Source: Profundicola sp048268105 (GTDB lineage Bacteria; Bacteroidota; Bacteroidia; Flavobacteriales; Weeksellaceae). Taken from it: DNA of 64,000 bases. The notes beneath the pieces are model-generated. The model saw only the letters and a list, made by a program, of their open reading frames with translations. It had not been told where the DNA came from and did not search any database. The position numbers were made by a program, and so were the translations under genes. The stretch spans positions 124,001 through 188,000 of the forward strand of contig JBLWWH010000002.1 of the NCBI GenBank assembly GCA_048268105.1, read 5' to 3'. Shown here in pieces: positions 36,613 to 46,441 of the stretch (position 1 is its first letter; each line of letters begins with the position of its first letter).

Positions 36613-37665
36613 CTAAGCTTCTAATAGATAATTAAACCTACTTATCAGATACTCTTCCGGAATTTTTGAATCGTATTCAATATGATCAAATAAGTATTGA
36701 GACAAACTAGGTGCGTTTAGTGATCCTCTTGTACCCATCCCATTAAGTATATACATATTTTGATAGCTAGGATGTTCTCCGATAATGCTTCGTCTATCCT
36801 CTACCGTAGGCCTTAAAGCTGCTCTATGTTCTACTATTTTATAGTCACCTTTGTAGTAAGCCGATAGTTTCTCTAATAATAATTCTTTGTTTGCTTCTGA
36901 GGGTTCCGGTGAATCATAATCGATATCATAGGTGGCACCTACATAGTATTTATTACCACCTAAAGGCATAAGAAAGTTTTTAGATTTAAAAATAATATCT
37001 GGGAGCTCTTGATTAATTTCTAATTCAAGAATTTCTCCTTTATTTTTAATAATTGGAACATAACTGAAGAAAGGATTATTTTCAAGTCCTACTCCCTCCG
37101 AAAAAACAACATGTTTAGCCTGAATTTCTCCATACTTATTCGTTTCGGTATTCAAAGCTGTATAATCGAATCTTTCATTGATTATATGCTCCTTAAATTG
37201 TGTTATAAAAGAATTTATCAATAAACTCATATCTACCCAGCCACAATGCATAACCTCGCCAAAGCCAAATGGCGCATGGATTGCTTCAAAAGTATTAGGA
37301 ATGATTTCTGGGTTTAAGAATTTTTGAAGAATTGGTTTCTTAGAGATTTTCTTTACCCAAATTTCGGTTTCATGTTGGTTGGCAAAAATTCTATAAATCT
37401 TCTTGGGGTGAATGATTTTTTGATTTAATAAATTCTCAAATCCACCAAAGGTTTTAACCAACTCATCCATCTGCTCTACAGCTCTATGAATCGTAGTAAA
37501 ACGGAATAGTATAATAGGATTGTACATCCCAGCTGCCACATGAGAAGCTTGTGCTTTGTTATCAGCAACAATTTTAAAGGTTTTATTGTTGTCTAAACAT
37601 TGTTTTGCAAAACAAACACCGGCTATTCCCAATCCTACGATGAGATAATCTACTTTTTGTGGCAT
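36613..37665 (-). CDS. FAD-dependent oxidoreductase, DAO family
   Basis: The 350-residue protein starts with a Rossmann dinucleotide-binding motif (DYLIVGLGIAGVCFAKQCL, GxGxxG at about 12-17) and has the DAO-type FAD contact (ASHVAAGMYNPIILFRFTT) and the C-terminal RPTVEDRRSIIGEHPSYQ plus NGMGTRGSLNAPSL segment that closes the flavin site. This is the layout of D-amino-acid oxidase/glycine oxidase/MnmC-type oxidoreductases, but the true substrate is not evident. It lies downstream of the gldN terminator. Confidence 0.85.
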   Translation of the reverse strand: MPQKVDYLIVGLGIAGVCFAKQCLDNNKTFKIVADNKAQASHVAAGMYNPIILFRFTTIHRAVEQMDELVKTFGGFENLLNQKIIHPKKIYRIFANQHETEIWVKKISKKPILQKFLNPEIIPNTFEAIHAPFGFGEVMHCGWVDMSLLINSFITQFKEHIINERFDYTALNTETNKYGEIQAKHVVFSEGVGLENNPFFSYVPIIKNKGEILELEINQELPDIIFKSKNFLMPLGGNKYYVGATYDIDYDSPEPSEANKELLLEKLSAYYKGDYKIVEHRAALRPTVEDRRSIIGEHPSYQNMYILNGMGTRGSLNAPSLSQYLFDHIEYDSKIPEEYLISRFNYLLEA

Positions 37666-37756
37666 AAAATATTTTAGAGGATTTAAATAAGAAGTACAAA
37701 GTTACTGAAAATGAATTTCGATCGCTATAAATCCTAAATGATAGATTCTATTGAAA

Positions 37757-37793
37757 GTAAAAAAGCCTTTTCAAAATTGAAAAGGCTTTTTTT
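37757..37793 (-). terminator. Terminator of the gldKLMN operon
   Basis: Perfect 14-bp inverted repeat (AAAAGCCTTTTCAA/TTGAAAAGGCTTTT) with a two-base loop, 20 bp beyond the gldN stop codon. On the minus strand it is followed by a short T-rich tail. It marks the end of the topA-to-gldN same-strand gene run. Confidence 0.85.
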
Positions 37794-37812
37794 ATTATTA
37801 TGAAAACTCAGA

Positions 37813-38733
37813 TTAGTAATTCCACATATCGTTTTCTCTTTCTAAGATAGTACCACGAATTTTATGTGATTCTTCTAGCTGTGCTTGAGCATCTTTCGGA
37901 AGATAGTCTTCTATACTTCTGTTACCCAAAGCATCGCTTGATTTATAAATAATCGCATTAAATCTACGTGCATTCAACATATCATCGAAAGTAACTTTAG
38001 ATGCTGAGTTCTGCGGGTTGAAGATGGTGTACTTATGAAGTACTTTACGTGCATCTGGATAAAAAACCCAGAATAAATCTACATAATCATCTGCTCCGTC
38101 GAATCCTCTACCAATTGATTGAGCATCTGGCCCCATCATGGCTAAACCTAAAATTCTGTAACGCATTTCCGATAACCTCTTGTCAATGTACCACATGCCT
38201 TTAACCTTCACCATTTTGATCTTATCTGATTCAATAACATAGTTATCTAAACCAGGGTCAGCAACTTGACTCATGTCTAGACCTTGCTCTTTCTGCTCCC
38301 AATACCAATCGGTAGTATCGCTTCTAGATAAAGCAGACATGGCAGCATCATTGTCAATTTTATATTGGAAATACTCGTCGTCGAAAACTTCTGTGATTTC
38401 TCCACTTTCAATACCATGCTTCAACGCATCGAATAAAGACAAAGTTTGATAAACAGTACCATCTGATGAATTATAGTAAGGCTGATTAATTCTTTCATTT
38501 AAATCAATCACTTCCCATACTACCTTAGAATATAGTACATCATCTTCATTGATGAAGCCATAATCCATAGGCGTAACGTCCTTTTCTATCGTGTCACCTT
38601 TAGCTGTAACCGTTAAGTTTTGTTCACGCATTTGCCTTAATTCTTCAGGCGATTTAGCGTTCAGGATGCTCTGTGCATAAGTTGCGCTGAATCCTAACAA
38701 TACTAAAATTATACTTAAAAACTTACTATTCAT
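37813..38733 (-). CDS. gldN: Type IX secretion/gliding protein GldN
   Basis: GldN (PorN) is a periplasmic component of the type IX system that forms a ring with the lipoprotein GldK under the outer membrane. The 306-residue protein has a signal peptide (cut near ATYAQS) and the family pattern (KVVWEVIDLNERINQPYYNS; DTTDWYWEQKEQG; VKGMWYIDKRLSEMRYRILG; DLFWVFYPDARKVLHKY). It follows gldM by 74 bp and is the last gene before a terminator. Only one gldN-type gene is present, with no gldO copy. Confidence 0.95.
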   Translation of the reverse strand: MNSKFLSIILVLLGFSATYAQSILNAKSPEELRQMREQNLTVTAKGDTIEKDVTPMDYGFINEDDVLYSKVVWEVIDLNERINQPYYNSSDGTVYQTLSLFDALKHGIESGEITEVFDDEYFQYKIDNDAAMSALSRSDTTDWYWEQKEQGLDMSQVADPGLDNYVIESDKIKMVKVKGMWYIDKRLSEMRYRILGLAMMGPDAQSIGRGFDGADDYVDLFWVFYPDARKVLHKYTIFNPQNSASKVTFDDMLNARRFNAIIYKSSDALGNRSIEDYLPKDAQAQLEESHKIRGTILERENDMWNY

Positions 38734-38807
38734 TTTGTGTTCTTTGTTTCTATTCTGTTCTGAAATAACGTTGAAATTAGTATTTCATTGTGCAAAAATA
38801 CGTAATC

Positions 38808-40358
38808 TTATTGTACATCAATTACAACTGGTGCAATATTAGGAATTCTAGTGTTACCTAAACCACTCGCTGTAGCTTCAATATCAAAGATATTAACGGC
38901 ATCACCAGCTTTTACTTGATCTAAGATTCTTCCTACTCCATTTAAGTTACTTCCATTTACAGAAACTGTTTTCTGTCCAGGTACTTTAACTTTAAAGCTA
39001 GTAACTGTGAATGATACTGGGAATTCGAAATCTGGAATTGCAGCTTCAACCTGTAATCTGCTTAATGAGCTCTTAGCTACAGTTAAAGCATTCTTACCAC
39101 GGATTTGTCCTTGTGGTGCAGGAATTGGCTTAATTCTAAATTCTTTCTTCTCAGTTACTGTTTTACCTGAAGATGTTTTTGCTGAAGCAGTGAATGTTAC
39201 ACTGTTTCCACCAGAAACCACATAGTTATAGCTACCGTTAGATCCACTTAACGAACCTGTAGATGCAGACATACTGATGGGTCCATCAGCACCATTGATT
39301 GTTGCAGTAATTGGGTTGGTTACACCACGATATACAACATTCATCTTATCCGCAGAAATTGAACCTCCCGAAGGTGCAGTTTCTAATGTCTCAGATACTA
39401 CAGAGTAAGAGTGAGAGAATTCTTCTTCTTCCTCAGTTCCATTTGGTAATTTATATTTCACTTTACCAGCAAAAGTATGGTTACCTTTTGCAGAGCTTAA
39501 TGGAATAGTTGCCTTACCTGCATTCAATGGATAATCTTTACCATTTAATGTAATTGTACCTCCTACTTCGTCATTATATGCACCAATTGCTAAGAAAGCT
39601 TCTTTTTGCGTTCCTTCTTTAATTACATCTGGAACATCAACTAATAAAGTAGTCTTTGTAAATTCGATTTTCTCCTCTAATTTACTAGATAACATTTGGC
39701 GTATTGCGTTACCCTCCTCAGTTCTAGCATCTGCTTGAATCTTTGTTAGGTTAGTTAATGCTGCAATCATTGGCTGCTCATAAAATTTATCGCTAACCCA
39801 TGATTTACTTTGTCTTTTAGACATTGTTTCCGTGTTGAAAACAGAATTTAATCTTTTTTCATCCACACCTGCATTTTTCAACTTTGCTTTAATCTCTTGG
39901 ATTTTCTTAACAAAGTTCTGCGCCTCTGTATTTCCTTCTACTACGTTTCCTTTTCCTTCTTCTTTAAAGAATAATTGAACGATAGCCTCTGTACTTTGTA
40001 GTGCGTTATAGTTAGTTTCTACTTCCTCATTTGGATCAGCAGGAGCTATCTCTTCTGGTTTTAATTGTGCTTTTAAACCTTCGATATAATTAACGAAACC
40101 GTCCACATCAGATTTCAAGGATTTTGCTTTGGCTACTGTGCCTGCATAATCTGGATCCTCTTCAGCTTTCATTTCCATATTCTTATAGAAAGTTGAGTTA
40201 TTTTCTTCCGTTAAAGCAATTGATTGCTCGAATGATTTATTTACGTCTTCAAAAGATCTCAACACTTCTCTATCTACTTGCATTGCCATCATAGCAATAA
40301 AGATTAGATACATCAGGTTGATCATCTTCTGCCGTGGTGTTACTTTTCCCTTGGCCAT
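38808..40358 (-). CDS. gldM: Type IX secretion/gliding motor protein GldM
   Basis: GldM (PorM) is the periplasm-spanning rotor-like shaft of the type IX motor, anchored in the inner membrane by one helix and reaching GldK/GldN. The 516-residue protein begins MAKGKVTPRQKMINLMYLIF, with the transmembrane helix at about 14-32, then an alpha-helical domain followed by several Ig-like beta domains to the C-terminus (NTRIPNIAPVVIDVQ). This is the known GldM layout and size. It follows gldL by 57 bp. Confidence 0.97.
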   Translation of the reverse strand: MAKGKVTPRQKMINLMYLIFIAMMAMQVDREVLRSFEDVNKSFEQSIALTEENNSTFYKNMEMKAEEDPDYAGTVAKAKSLKSDVDGFVNYIEGLKAQLKPEEIAPADPNEEVETNYNALQSTEAIVQLFFKEEGKGNVVEGNTEAQNFVKKIQEIKAKLKNAGVDEKRLNSVFNTETMSKRQSKSWVSDKFYEQPMIAALTNLTKIQADARTEEGNAIRQMLSSKLEEKIEFTKTTLLVDVPDVIKEGTQKEAFLAIGAYNDEVGGTITLNGKDYPLNAGKATIPLSSAKGNHTFAGKVKYKLPNGTEEEEEFSHSYSVVSETLETAPSGGSISADKMNVVYRGVTNPITATINGADGPISMSASTGSLSGSNGSYNYVVSGGNSVTFTASAKTSSGKTVTEKKEFRIKPIPAPQGQIRGKNALTVAKSSLSRLQVEAAIPDFEFPVSFTVTSFKVKVPGQKTVSVNGSNLNGVGRILDQVKAGDAVNIFDIEATASGLGNTRIPNIAPVVIDVQ

Positions 40359-40415
40359 TTTTTAGTAATTTGTAGAATTAATATTCATTTAATAAGTCTT
40401 AGTGAAAAGCTAGGA

Positions 40416-41105
40416 TTATGCTCCAGGATTTCTCATAGCTGTTAACATACCTCCATAAACTTTGTTCAAGTTGTTTACGTTTGTAGTTAACTTGTTCATT
40501 TCTTGCATGAACTGCTCAGAACCTGATGCAGATTTCTCCATTTCTGAAATGAATTTCTTATTTAATTCTACTTGCTTTTTGCCGTTGTCTAATTGTACTT
40601 GGTATAATGCGTTTAAACCTTCCATATGGTTAGCTGCTAAAGCTAATTGATCACCATAAGCTTGTGTTGCTGAAGATGCGTCCACTGATTTGTTGATGTC
40701 TGCTACTGCATGACTGAAGTTGTCGATACCATCTCTTAAACGACTCATTAATGAAGCGTCTAATTTAGCATCAGCTAACATTTTATCTAATTTGTTAGAT
40801 AAAGATACTTCTGCGTCTCCTGTTGCAACTAATGCATTTTTCTTATTTGATTTAACTGCTGTTGAACCATCCAATAATTCAGGATAAGCTCTTTCCCACT
40901 CGTACTCTCCTTTTGGTGGATCGAATGCGAAAATAATGAAAATAAGAGCCTCGGTGACAAGACCGATTGCCAAAACTGCTGAACCATCTAAAGGACCAAC
41001 TGCCCAGTGGTTAATCTTAAATAAAGCTCCTAAAATTACAACTGATGCTCCTAAGGAATACACCATGTTTAAGATTACATCTTTTTTGCTTGATTTTACT
41101 GCCAT
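40416..41105 (-). CDS. gldL: Type IX secretion/gliding motor protein GldL
   Basis: GldL (PorL) is the inner-membrane stator that converts proton flow into rotation of GldM. The 229-residue protein has two transmembrane helices (about 10-30 and 42-62). The second carries a membrane-embedded glutamate (E52 in GLVTEALIFIIFAF) that corresponds to the residue shown to be needed for proton-driven function in other GldL proteins. A long cytoplasmic helical region follows. It lies between gldK and gldM; a small hairpin sits in the gldK-gldL gap. Confidence 0.97.
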   Translation of the reverse strand: MAVKSSKKDVILNMVYSLGASVVILGALFKINHWAVGPLDGSAVLAIGLVTEALIFIIFAFDPPKGEYEWERAYPELLDGSTAVKSNKKNALVATGDAEVSLSNKLDKMLADAKLDASLMSRLRDGIDNFSHAVADINKSVDASSATQAYGDQLALAANHMEGLNALYQVQLDNGKKQVELNKKFISEMEKSASGSEQFMQEMNKLTTNVNNLNKVYGGMLTAMRNPGA

Positions 41106-41150
41106 TGTTGAATAATATTAATTAATGATTTTTGATTTTTTGATTTTTGA

Positions 41151-41176
41151 AGTGCCAGTCTTTTCTATCTGGCAGT
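41151..41176 (-). promoter_or_regulatory. Small hairpin in the gldK-gldL gap
   Basis: A six-bp inverted repeat (TGCCAG/CTGGCA, extendable past one mismatch) with a ten-base loop lies in the 90-bp gap between gldK and gldL. No U-run follows it on the transcribed strand, so it is not a standard terminator. It may affect mRNA stability or relative expression of gldK and gldLMN; this is inference. Confidence 0.35.
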
Positions 41177-41195
41177 TATTTTTGAAGTTTTAATT

Positions 41196-42647
41196 TTATT
41201 GTCTCGTTCTCTTATATCTAACGTTTGCTCCCTCTGGAATGTTTTGAACCGTTCTGAATCCAATATAAGATCTTGCTGAATCTTTGTGCTCCCAATCTCT
41301 AGCACCAACCATCAACATATATCCTACGTCTTTCCAAGAACCACCTTTTACAGTTTTAGAAGGAATCTCTCTACCTGCTCCTAAGTAAGGGTTTAAAGTA
41401 GATGTATATTCTCCAGACGCTGTACTATATGGTGATTGTGTCCACTCAGAAACGTTACCTGACATATCGTATAATCCGTAATCATTCGGGAAGAATGTCT
41501 TAACCGGTGCTGTATACATAAATCCAGCATCTTGATTCTTAGCACAACAATCCTCGATATAGTCACCACGCTTAGGTTTGAAGTTAGCTAAATAACACCC
41601 TCTACTGTCTGCTAAGTAAGGTCCACCCCAAGGATATGGAGCATCTTGCTTACCACCGCGAGCTGCATATTCCCATTCTACCTCAGTTGGTAATCTATAG
41701 TCAATAATGTCTTCTCTATTTTTAGCTTTTAGAGATTGGTTATAAGCTTTGTGCTTTTGTGTTCTATAAGCTGCAAACGCTCTAGCTTGATCCCAGGTAA
41801 CACCAACTACAGGATAATCGGTATAAGCCTCATTCCAAAAATAGTCATTATGTAATGGATCATTATATGCATAGTTAAAGTCACGAACCCAAACCGTTGT
41901 ATCTGGATAAACATTTACAGTATCCGTAATTACGAAATCACTTCTTTTAGCGTTATCGTCTAAATGTGCTCTCGCTGCTTTGGTTTTATCGATTTCGGTG
42001 AAGATGTAATTTAACTTTCTAACGTCGATCAATCTTTCGCCATTAAATCTTTCTTCTGGTGGATAGTGCATTTCTTCCATCACCTCAACATAATCTCTAT
42101 CTGGGTATTCATATTTGTCCCAAATTAAATCTATGTCCCAGTTAAGTTGACGCTCGGATTCGTATCCGCTTCTTCCATCTGACATTTCGTTAATGTACTC
42201 TTGATACGCAGATTGAGTTCCAGATCCATCGCTCATATCTTTGAAAGCATAAGCCTCTAATCCAGTTGCCCCAGAAGAAGTTGTTCCATCAAAGCCCATC
42301 TCATAAGCTCTTTCTGCTAATTTCTGACGAACAATAGAATCACGAACAAAATCAACAAACACCTTATACTCTGCGTTTGTAATCTCTGTGTCATCAATGT
42401 AAAAACCGCTTACGGTTACCGTTTTAGGCGTAGCGTTTTGCTGTTGAGCGAAGTCGTAATCTGTATTACCCATTACAAAAGATCCCGCAGGCACAGGAAC
42501 CATTCCAATAGGTCTAGTTGGAGCAAAGCTCTTCGACTTTTGACTTGGAATAATCATACCTCGGTCATTTTTGCTCTTCTTTTTTCCACTTCCTCCACAG
42601 GAAAAGAAAAAGGAGGCCATAAGAAATACTACCAATATTTTTCTCAT
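41196..42647 (-). CDS. gldK: Type IX secretion/gliding lipoprotein GldK
   Basis: GldK (PorK) is an outer-membrane lipoprotein that forms a periplasmic ring with GldN. I chose the ATG giving 483 residues; a GTG two codons upstream is less likely. The signal peptide ends in a lipobox (FLMASFFFSCGGSG, Cys about 17). The body is an FGE-sulfatase/sulfatase-modifying-factor-like fold (PVPAGSFVMGNTDYDFAQ; YRLPTEVEWEYAARGGKQ; DMSGNVSEWTQSPYST; VKGGSWKDVGYMLMVGARDW). It heads the gldKLMN run and follows the arginase-like gene by 109 bp. Confidence 0.97.
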   Translation of the reverse strand: MRKILVVFLMASFFFSCGGSGKKKSKNDRGMIIPSQKSKSFAPTRPIGMVPVPAGSFVMGNTDYDFAQQQNATPKTVTVSGFYIDDTEITNAEYKVFVDFVRDSIVRQKLAERAYEMGFDGTTSSGATGLEAYAFKDMSDGSGTQSAYQEYINEMSDGRSGYESERQLNWDIDLIWDKYEYPDRDYVEVMEEMHYPPEERFNGERLIDVRKLNYIFTEIDKTKAARAHLDDNAKRSDFVITDTVNVYPDTTVWVRDFNYAYNDPLHNDYFWNEAYTDYPVVGVTWDQARAFAAYRTQKHKAYNQSLKAKNREDIIDYRLPTEVEWEYAARGGKQDAPYPWGGPYLADSRGCYLANFKPKRGDYIEDCCAKNQDAGFMYTAPVKTFFPNDYGLYDMSGNVSEWTQSPYSTASGEYTSTLNPYLGAGREIPSKTVKGGSWKDVGYMLMVGARDWEHKDSARSYIGFRTVQNIPEGANVRYKRTRQ

Positions 42648-42756
42648 TATCACTCTTATTTTGCGAGTTTGTAAAACTATTACTTTTTAATTAATCGCCA
42701 AAAATTATTTTGACTGTCAAACAATAACGTTTGCTATTTATAATTATTATACGTTA

Positions 42757-43854
42757 TCAATAAAATTTTTTGTAAAACTTTAACCAATTATGAGGTATCT
42801 CTCCTCTCATAGAATCTAAATAATCTGATTCATTACATGGTATCAAGCTTCTTCCTTCCTCTACTTCAACTTCAATCCACCAACGGTCTGAACTCTGCGA
42901 ATATATAAAAACTATCTCTCCCTCTGTCGACTGCACACGATAAGTTTCTGTGGCTTCATCCGATTTTAAGTTATTTTTTGCTTCAATAAAATACCACAGC
43001 ATTTCTGTCAACAACATTTTGTTTGGCGAATGCATAGATAAGTTAAAATTTGAAATATGCAAAACGTTCATGCTAGGACTTAATCCAGCATACCTCATCA
43101 ATCCGCAAATTTCTCTTTCAGTAAGACCGTTTGGAGATGGAACACTTACATTCTGAAAACTCGAATATTGCATTACATTCATATCTACAGACAATAAATC
43201 TAAATCTCTAAGCAAAGGTTCCGACTTTTTAATATCCTCTACCAATTTACCTAAACGCATGTCCTCGAAGTTTAATTGCTCTAGAATATCTAATTCTTCT
43301 TTTGCCACATAAACCGATTGACTTCCCATGTTTTTAAACTCTAACAACCTATGTGTTTGATCTAAAATCATTTTAGTAATATGATTGTTCGCTGTTAAAT
43401 CTTCTGCCTGACCTTCTATATCTAATTTAATATCTATAGTTCCAACCTTCAACAAGTCGCGTTGTAGACTTTTATATATAATATAATTAAAGGCTTGACT
43501 TCCTCCTAAAACAACTATGGTTGCGCCGGTTTCGTATATTTGACTAACTACTTGATGTAAGGCAAAGCACGTATCTTCGAAGGTGGCACCTTTTGGCAAA
43601 GTTCCAATATCATAAATAGGGCGCTTCCAATTACTGACAGATAGACTATAAAAATGATCTCGCAATTCAGAAAAACCATTTTCTTCTCCGTCTAAATTTA
43701 TCTCATCATCGTCGATACATAGTAAAACGATCGCATTAGCATCTAATTCATCATCCAACTCAAATCTCACTCGTTGAAAAACCGAAAAAGCCGAGTATTC
43801 CTTATATCTCAGTTCGTAAGGAACTGGCATTAAAAATTCAGAAAAATCCATCAT
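42757..43854 (-). CDS. Arginase/formimidoylglutamase-fold protein with degenerate metal site
   Basis: The 365-residue protein resembles the ureohydrolase (arginase, agmatinase, formimidoylglutamase) family in overall length and motif order, and such genes beside topA and gldK are usually annotated formimidoylglutamase in Flavobacteriales. The metal-binding motifs are altered, however: GGSQ (117-120) where a His is expected, DIKLD (141-145) instead of DAHxD, and SVDMN (222-226) instead of SxDxDxxDP. Loss of these ligands argues against dimanganese hydrolase activity, so this may be a structural or regulatory protein. It starts 3 bp after topA and precedes gldK, suggesting cotranscription with the type IX genes. 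Confidence 0.75.
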   Translation of the reverse strand: MMDFSEFLMPVPYELRYKEYSAFSVFQRVRFELDDELDANAIVLLCIDDDEINLDGEENGFSELRDHFYSLSVSNWKRPIYDIGTLPKGATFEDTCFALHQVVSQIYETGATIVVLGGSQAFNYIIYKSLQRDLLKVGTIDIKLDIEGQAEDLTANNHITKMILDQTHRLLEFKNMGSQSVYVAKEELDILEQLNFEDMRLGKLVEDIKKSEPLLRDLDLLSVDMNVMQYSSFQNVSVPSPNGLTEREICGLMRYAGLSPSMNVLHISNFNLSMHSPNKMLLTEMLWYFIEAKNNLKSDEATETYRVQSTEGEIVFIYSQSSDRWWIEVEVEEGRSLIPCNESDYLDSMRGEIPHNWLKFYKKFY

Positions 43855-43857
43855 GTA

Positions 43858-46413
43858 TTATTTCTTCTTTTTAGGTGCCGCTTTTTTCTTTGCGGTGGTT
43901 TTTTTGGTAGTTGTCTTTTTCTTGGTGGCTGTCTTTTTCTTAGCAGCAGGCTTTTTCTTTTTGGTTGCCCCCTCTATAATCTTAGCAGCCTCCTCTACGG
44001 TCATCTTTTCGACTTCAGTTTCCTTAGGTACCTCAACCTTGGTTTTACCTTTAATAATATTAAACCGACCCCATCTAGCCTTTTCGATTCGAATCCCTTC
44101 TTCCTCAAAAACCTGAATCACTTTTTCCTTCTCTTTTTTCTTCTTAGCTTCAATCAACTCCTTAATATCTGCAGAAGATAGATTATCGAAGTCATATTTT
44201 TTATTCACATTAATGAATAAATCATTCCACTTAATAAATGGACCAAACCTTCCTTTTCCTTTGGTAACATCTAGACCATCATACTGTGCAATCGGAGCAT
44301 CAGCTTTTTGCTTTAATTTAATTAATTCAATAGCTCTCTCCTTGGTTACATCGTGTGGATCTTCTCCTTTATCTAAAGAAATAAAGGTTTTACCAAATCT
44401 AACATATGGACCATATCTACCCACATTTACAGAAACTTCTTCACCTTCGTATACTCCTAGGTCTTTAGGCAAATCAAAGAGTTTAATCGCCTCTTCGAAG
44501 GTAATTGTCATGATGTTTTGGTCTGGATTTAAACTCGCAAACTTAGGCTTTTCCTCGTCTTCTACTTCACCAATTTGAATCATTGGACCATAACGACCAA
44601 TTCGTGCATACATATTTTTACCAGACTCGGGGTCAATACCCAACAATCTCTCTCCCGTAGCACGATCTGCGTTCTCTTGAACATCCTCTACCGTTTCGTG
44701 GAAAGGCTTATAAAAATCCTTAAGAACTTTTGTCCAGTTTTCTTTTCCTTCAGCAATTTGGTCAAAATCCTCCTCCACTTTTGCTGTGAATTGATAATCC
44801 ATAATGGTCTTGAAGTAGTCCACTAAGAAATCATTCACAACAATTCCAACATCAGTTGGTTTTAATTTTTTCTTATCGGCACCGAAAGTTTCAGTTTCTT
44901 TCTTCTCCTCTATATTAGACTGCGAGAGCTCTAGTACACGTATATCTCTTTGTTCTCCATCTAGGTTAACTATCTCTACATATTCCCTTCGTTGAATCGT
45001 TGAAATGGTAGGTGCATAAGTAGATGGTCGTCCAATACCAAGATCTTCTAATTTTCTAACCAAGGATGCCTCTGTATATCTTGGTGCATGACGCGTAAAC
45101 TTTTCAGTTCCTTTAATAGAAATTGCATCTAATTTCTCGCCTTCTTTAACCTTGGGTAAAATAGATAATCCAGTTTCTGCTGGTTCGTCGTCATCACTTC
45201 CCTCTTGGTAAACCTTAAGAAAACCATCAAAAAGAATTACCTCACCCTTTCCTTTGTATATAAATTCTGTTTCTTTATCATTTTCAACCGAAATCGTTGT
45301 TCTCTCTAGTTTAGCCTCAGCCATTTGACTAGCTACCGTACGTTTCCAGATTAAGTCATATAATCGCGACATGGATGGGTCTCCATTGAATTTAGATAAT
45401 TCAAAATTGGTAGGTCGAATCGCTTCGTGAGCTTCTTGTGCACCTTTTGCCTTGCTTTTATATTTTCTTGTTTGAGCATACTTTTTACCAAATTCTTTGA
45501 GGATCATTTGGTGCGAAGCCGCCAAAGCATCATCGGATAAGTTTACACTATCCGTTCTCATATATGTAATTAAACCTTGCTCATATAATTGCTGTGCTAC
45601 ACGCATGGTACGGGCTACTGGATAACCTAGTTTGCGAGAAGCCTCTTGTTGCAGCGTCGAAGTGGTGAAAGGAGCTGCAGGATTTCTCTTCCCAGGACGT
45701 GTATCTACATTAGAAACCTTAAAATTAGCTCCATTACATTTCTGTATATGCGATTTGGCCTCTTCATAGGTTTCGAATTCATGATCTAAGGTAGCTTGGA
45801 AAGTCTTCCCGTCTGTTGTACTAAATATAGCAACAAACTTGAAGCTGTTTTGTGGCTCGAAGCCCATGATTTCCATTTCACGCTCAACAATTAGCCTAAC
45901 AGCTACCGATTGCACTCGACCCGCCGATAAACCTGGTCTAACTTTTTTCCAAAGAACCGGCGACATTTCAAAACCAACCAAACGGTCTAAAATTCGTCGT
46001 GCTTGTTGAGCATTCACCAAATCTTGATCGATTTCTCGTGGATTCTCAATTGCCTTTTGAATGGCTTTTTTTGTAATTTCATTAAATACAATCCTACGCG
46101 TATTATCTTTTGTAAGACCTAATTCATGATATAAATGCCAAGCAATAGCCTCCCCTTCGCGATCCTCATCCGAAGCCAACCAAACCATATCTACTTTAGA
46201 GGAAATATTTTTTAGTTTTTTAACGACTTCTTTTTTATCAGGAGAAATAACATATTGTGGCTGAAAGTTATTATCTAAATCGATACCCATATTTTTCTTA
46301 GGGAGATCGGCAATGTGCCCAAAACTGGACTCCACCTGGAAATCATTTCCTAAGTATTTTTGTATGGTTTTTGCTTTTGCTGGTGACTCAACAATAACGA
46401 GATTCTTTGGCAT
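43858..46413 (-). CDS. topA: DNA topoisomerase I
   Basis: TopA relaxes negative supercoils by cutting one DNA strand. I chose the ATG giving 851 residues (MPKNLVIVESPAKAKTIQKY); an upstream in-frame start would add 11 atypical residues. The N-terminal Toprim domain has ASDEDREGEAIAWHL, and the catalytic tyrosine is Y284 in GLITYMRTDS. The C-terminal third carries four repeats of the RxGRYGPxxxxG type instead of four-Cys zinc ribbons, and ends in a Lys/Ala/Thr-rich tail of about 40 residues resembling histone H1 tails. It is the first gene of the run topA, arginase-like, gldK, gldL, gldM, gldN. Confidence 0.96.
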   Translation of the reverse strand: MPKNLVIVESPAKAKTIQKYLGNDFQVESSFGHIADLPKKNMGIDLDNNFQPQYVISPDKKEVVKKLKNISSKVDMVWLASDEDREGEAIAWHLYHELGLTKDNTRRIVFNEITKKAIQKAIENPREIDQDLVNAQQARRILDRLVGFEMSPVLWKKVRPGLSAGRVQSVAVRLIVEREMEIMGFEPQNSFKFVAIFSTTDGKTFQATLDHEFETYEEAKSHIQKCNGANFKVSNVDTRPGKRNPAAPFTTSTLQQEASRKLGYPVARTMRVAQQLYEQGLITYMRTDSVNLSDDALAASHQMILKEFGKKYAQTRKYKSKAKGAQEAHEAIRPTNFELSKFNGDPSMSRLYDLIWKRTVASQMAEAKLERTTISVENDKETEFIYKGKGEVILFDGFLKVYQEGSDDDEPAETGLSILPKVKEGEKLDAISIKGTEKFTRHAPRYTEASLVRKLEDLGIGRPSTYAPTISTIQRREYVEIVNLDGEQRDIRVLELSQSNIEEKKETETFGADKKKLKPTDVGIVVNDFLVDYFKTIMDYQFTAKVEEDFDQIAEGKENWTKVLKDFYKPFHETVEDVQENADRATGERLLGIDPESGKNMYARIGRYGPMIQIGEVEDEEKPKFASLNPDQNIMTITFEEAIKLFDLPKDLGVYEGEEVSVNVGRYGPYVRFGKTFISLDKGEDPHDVTKERAIELIKLKQKADAPIAQYDGLDVTKGKGRFGPFIKWNDLFINVNKKYDFDNLSSADIKELIEAKKKKEKEKVIQVFEEEGIRIEKARWGRFNIIKGKTKVEVPKETEVEKMTVEEAAKIIEGATKKKKPAAKKKTATKKKTTTKKTTAKKKAAPKKKK

Positions 46414-46433
46414 AAAATTCTTGAAATTTGGTG

Positions 46434-46441
46434 CAAAAGTA
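46434..46441 (-). promoter_or_regulatory. Possible promoter -7 element of topA
   Basis: On the minus strand TACTTTTG, followed by CACC, fits the Bacteroidota TAnnTTTG box 20 bp before the topA start. The expected TTG 19 bases upstream is not present (TAC), so the -33 element is weak. Confidence 0.4.
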
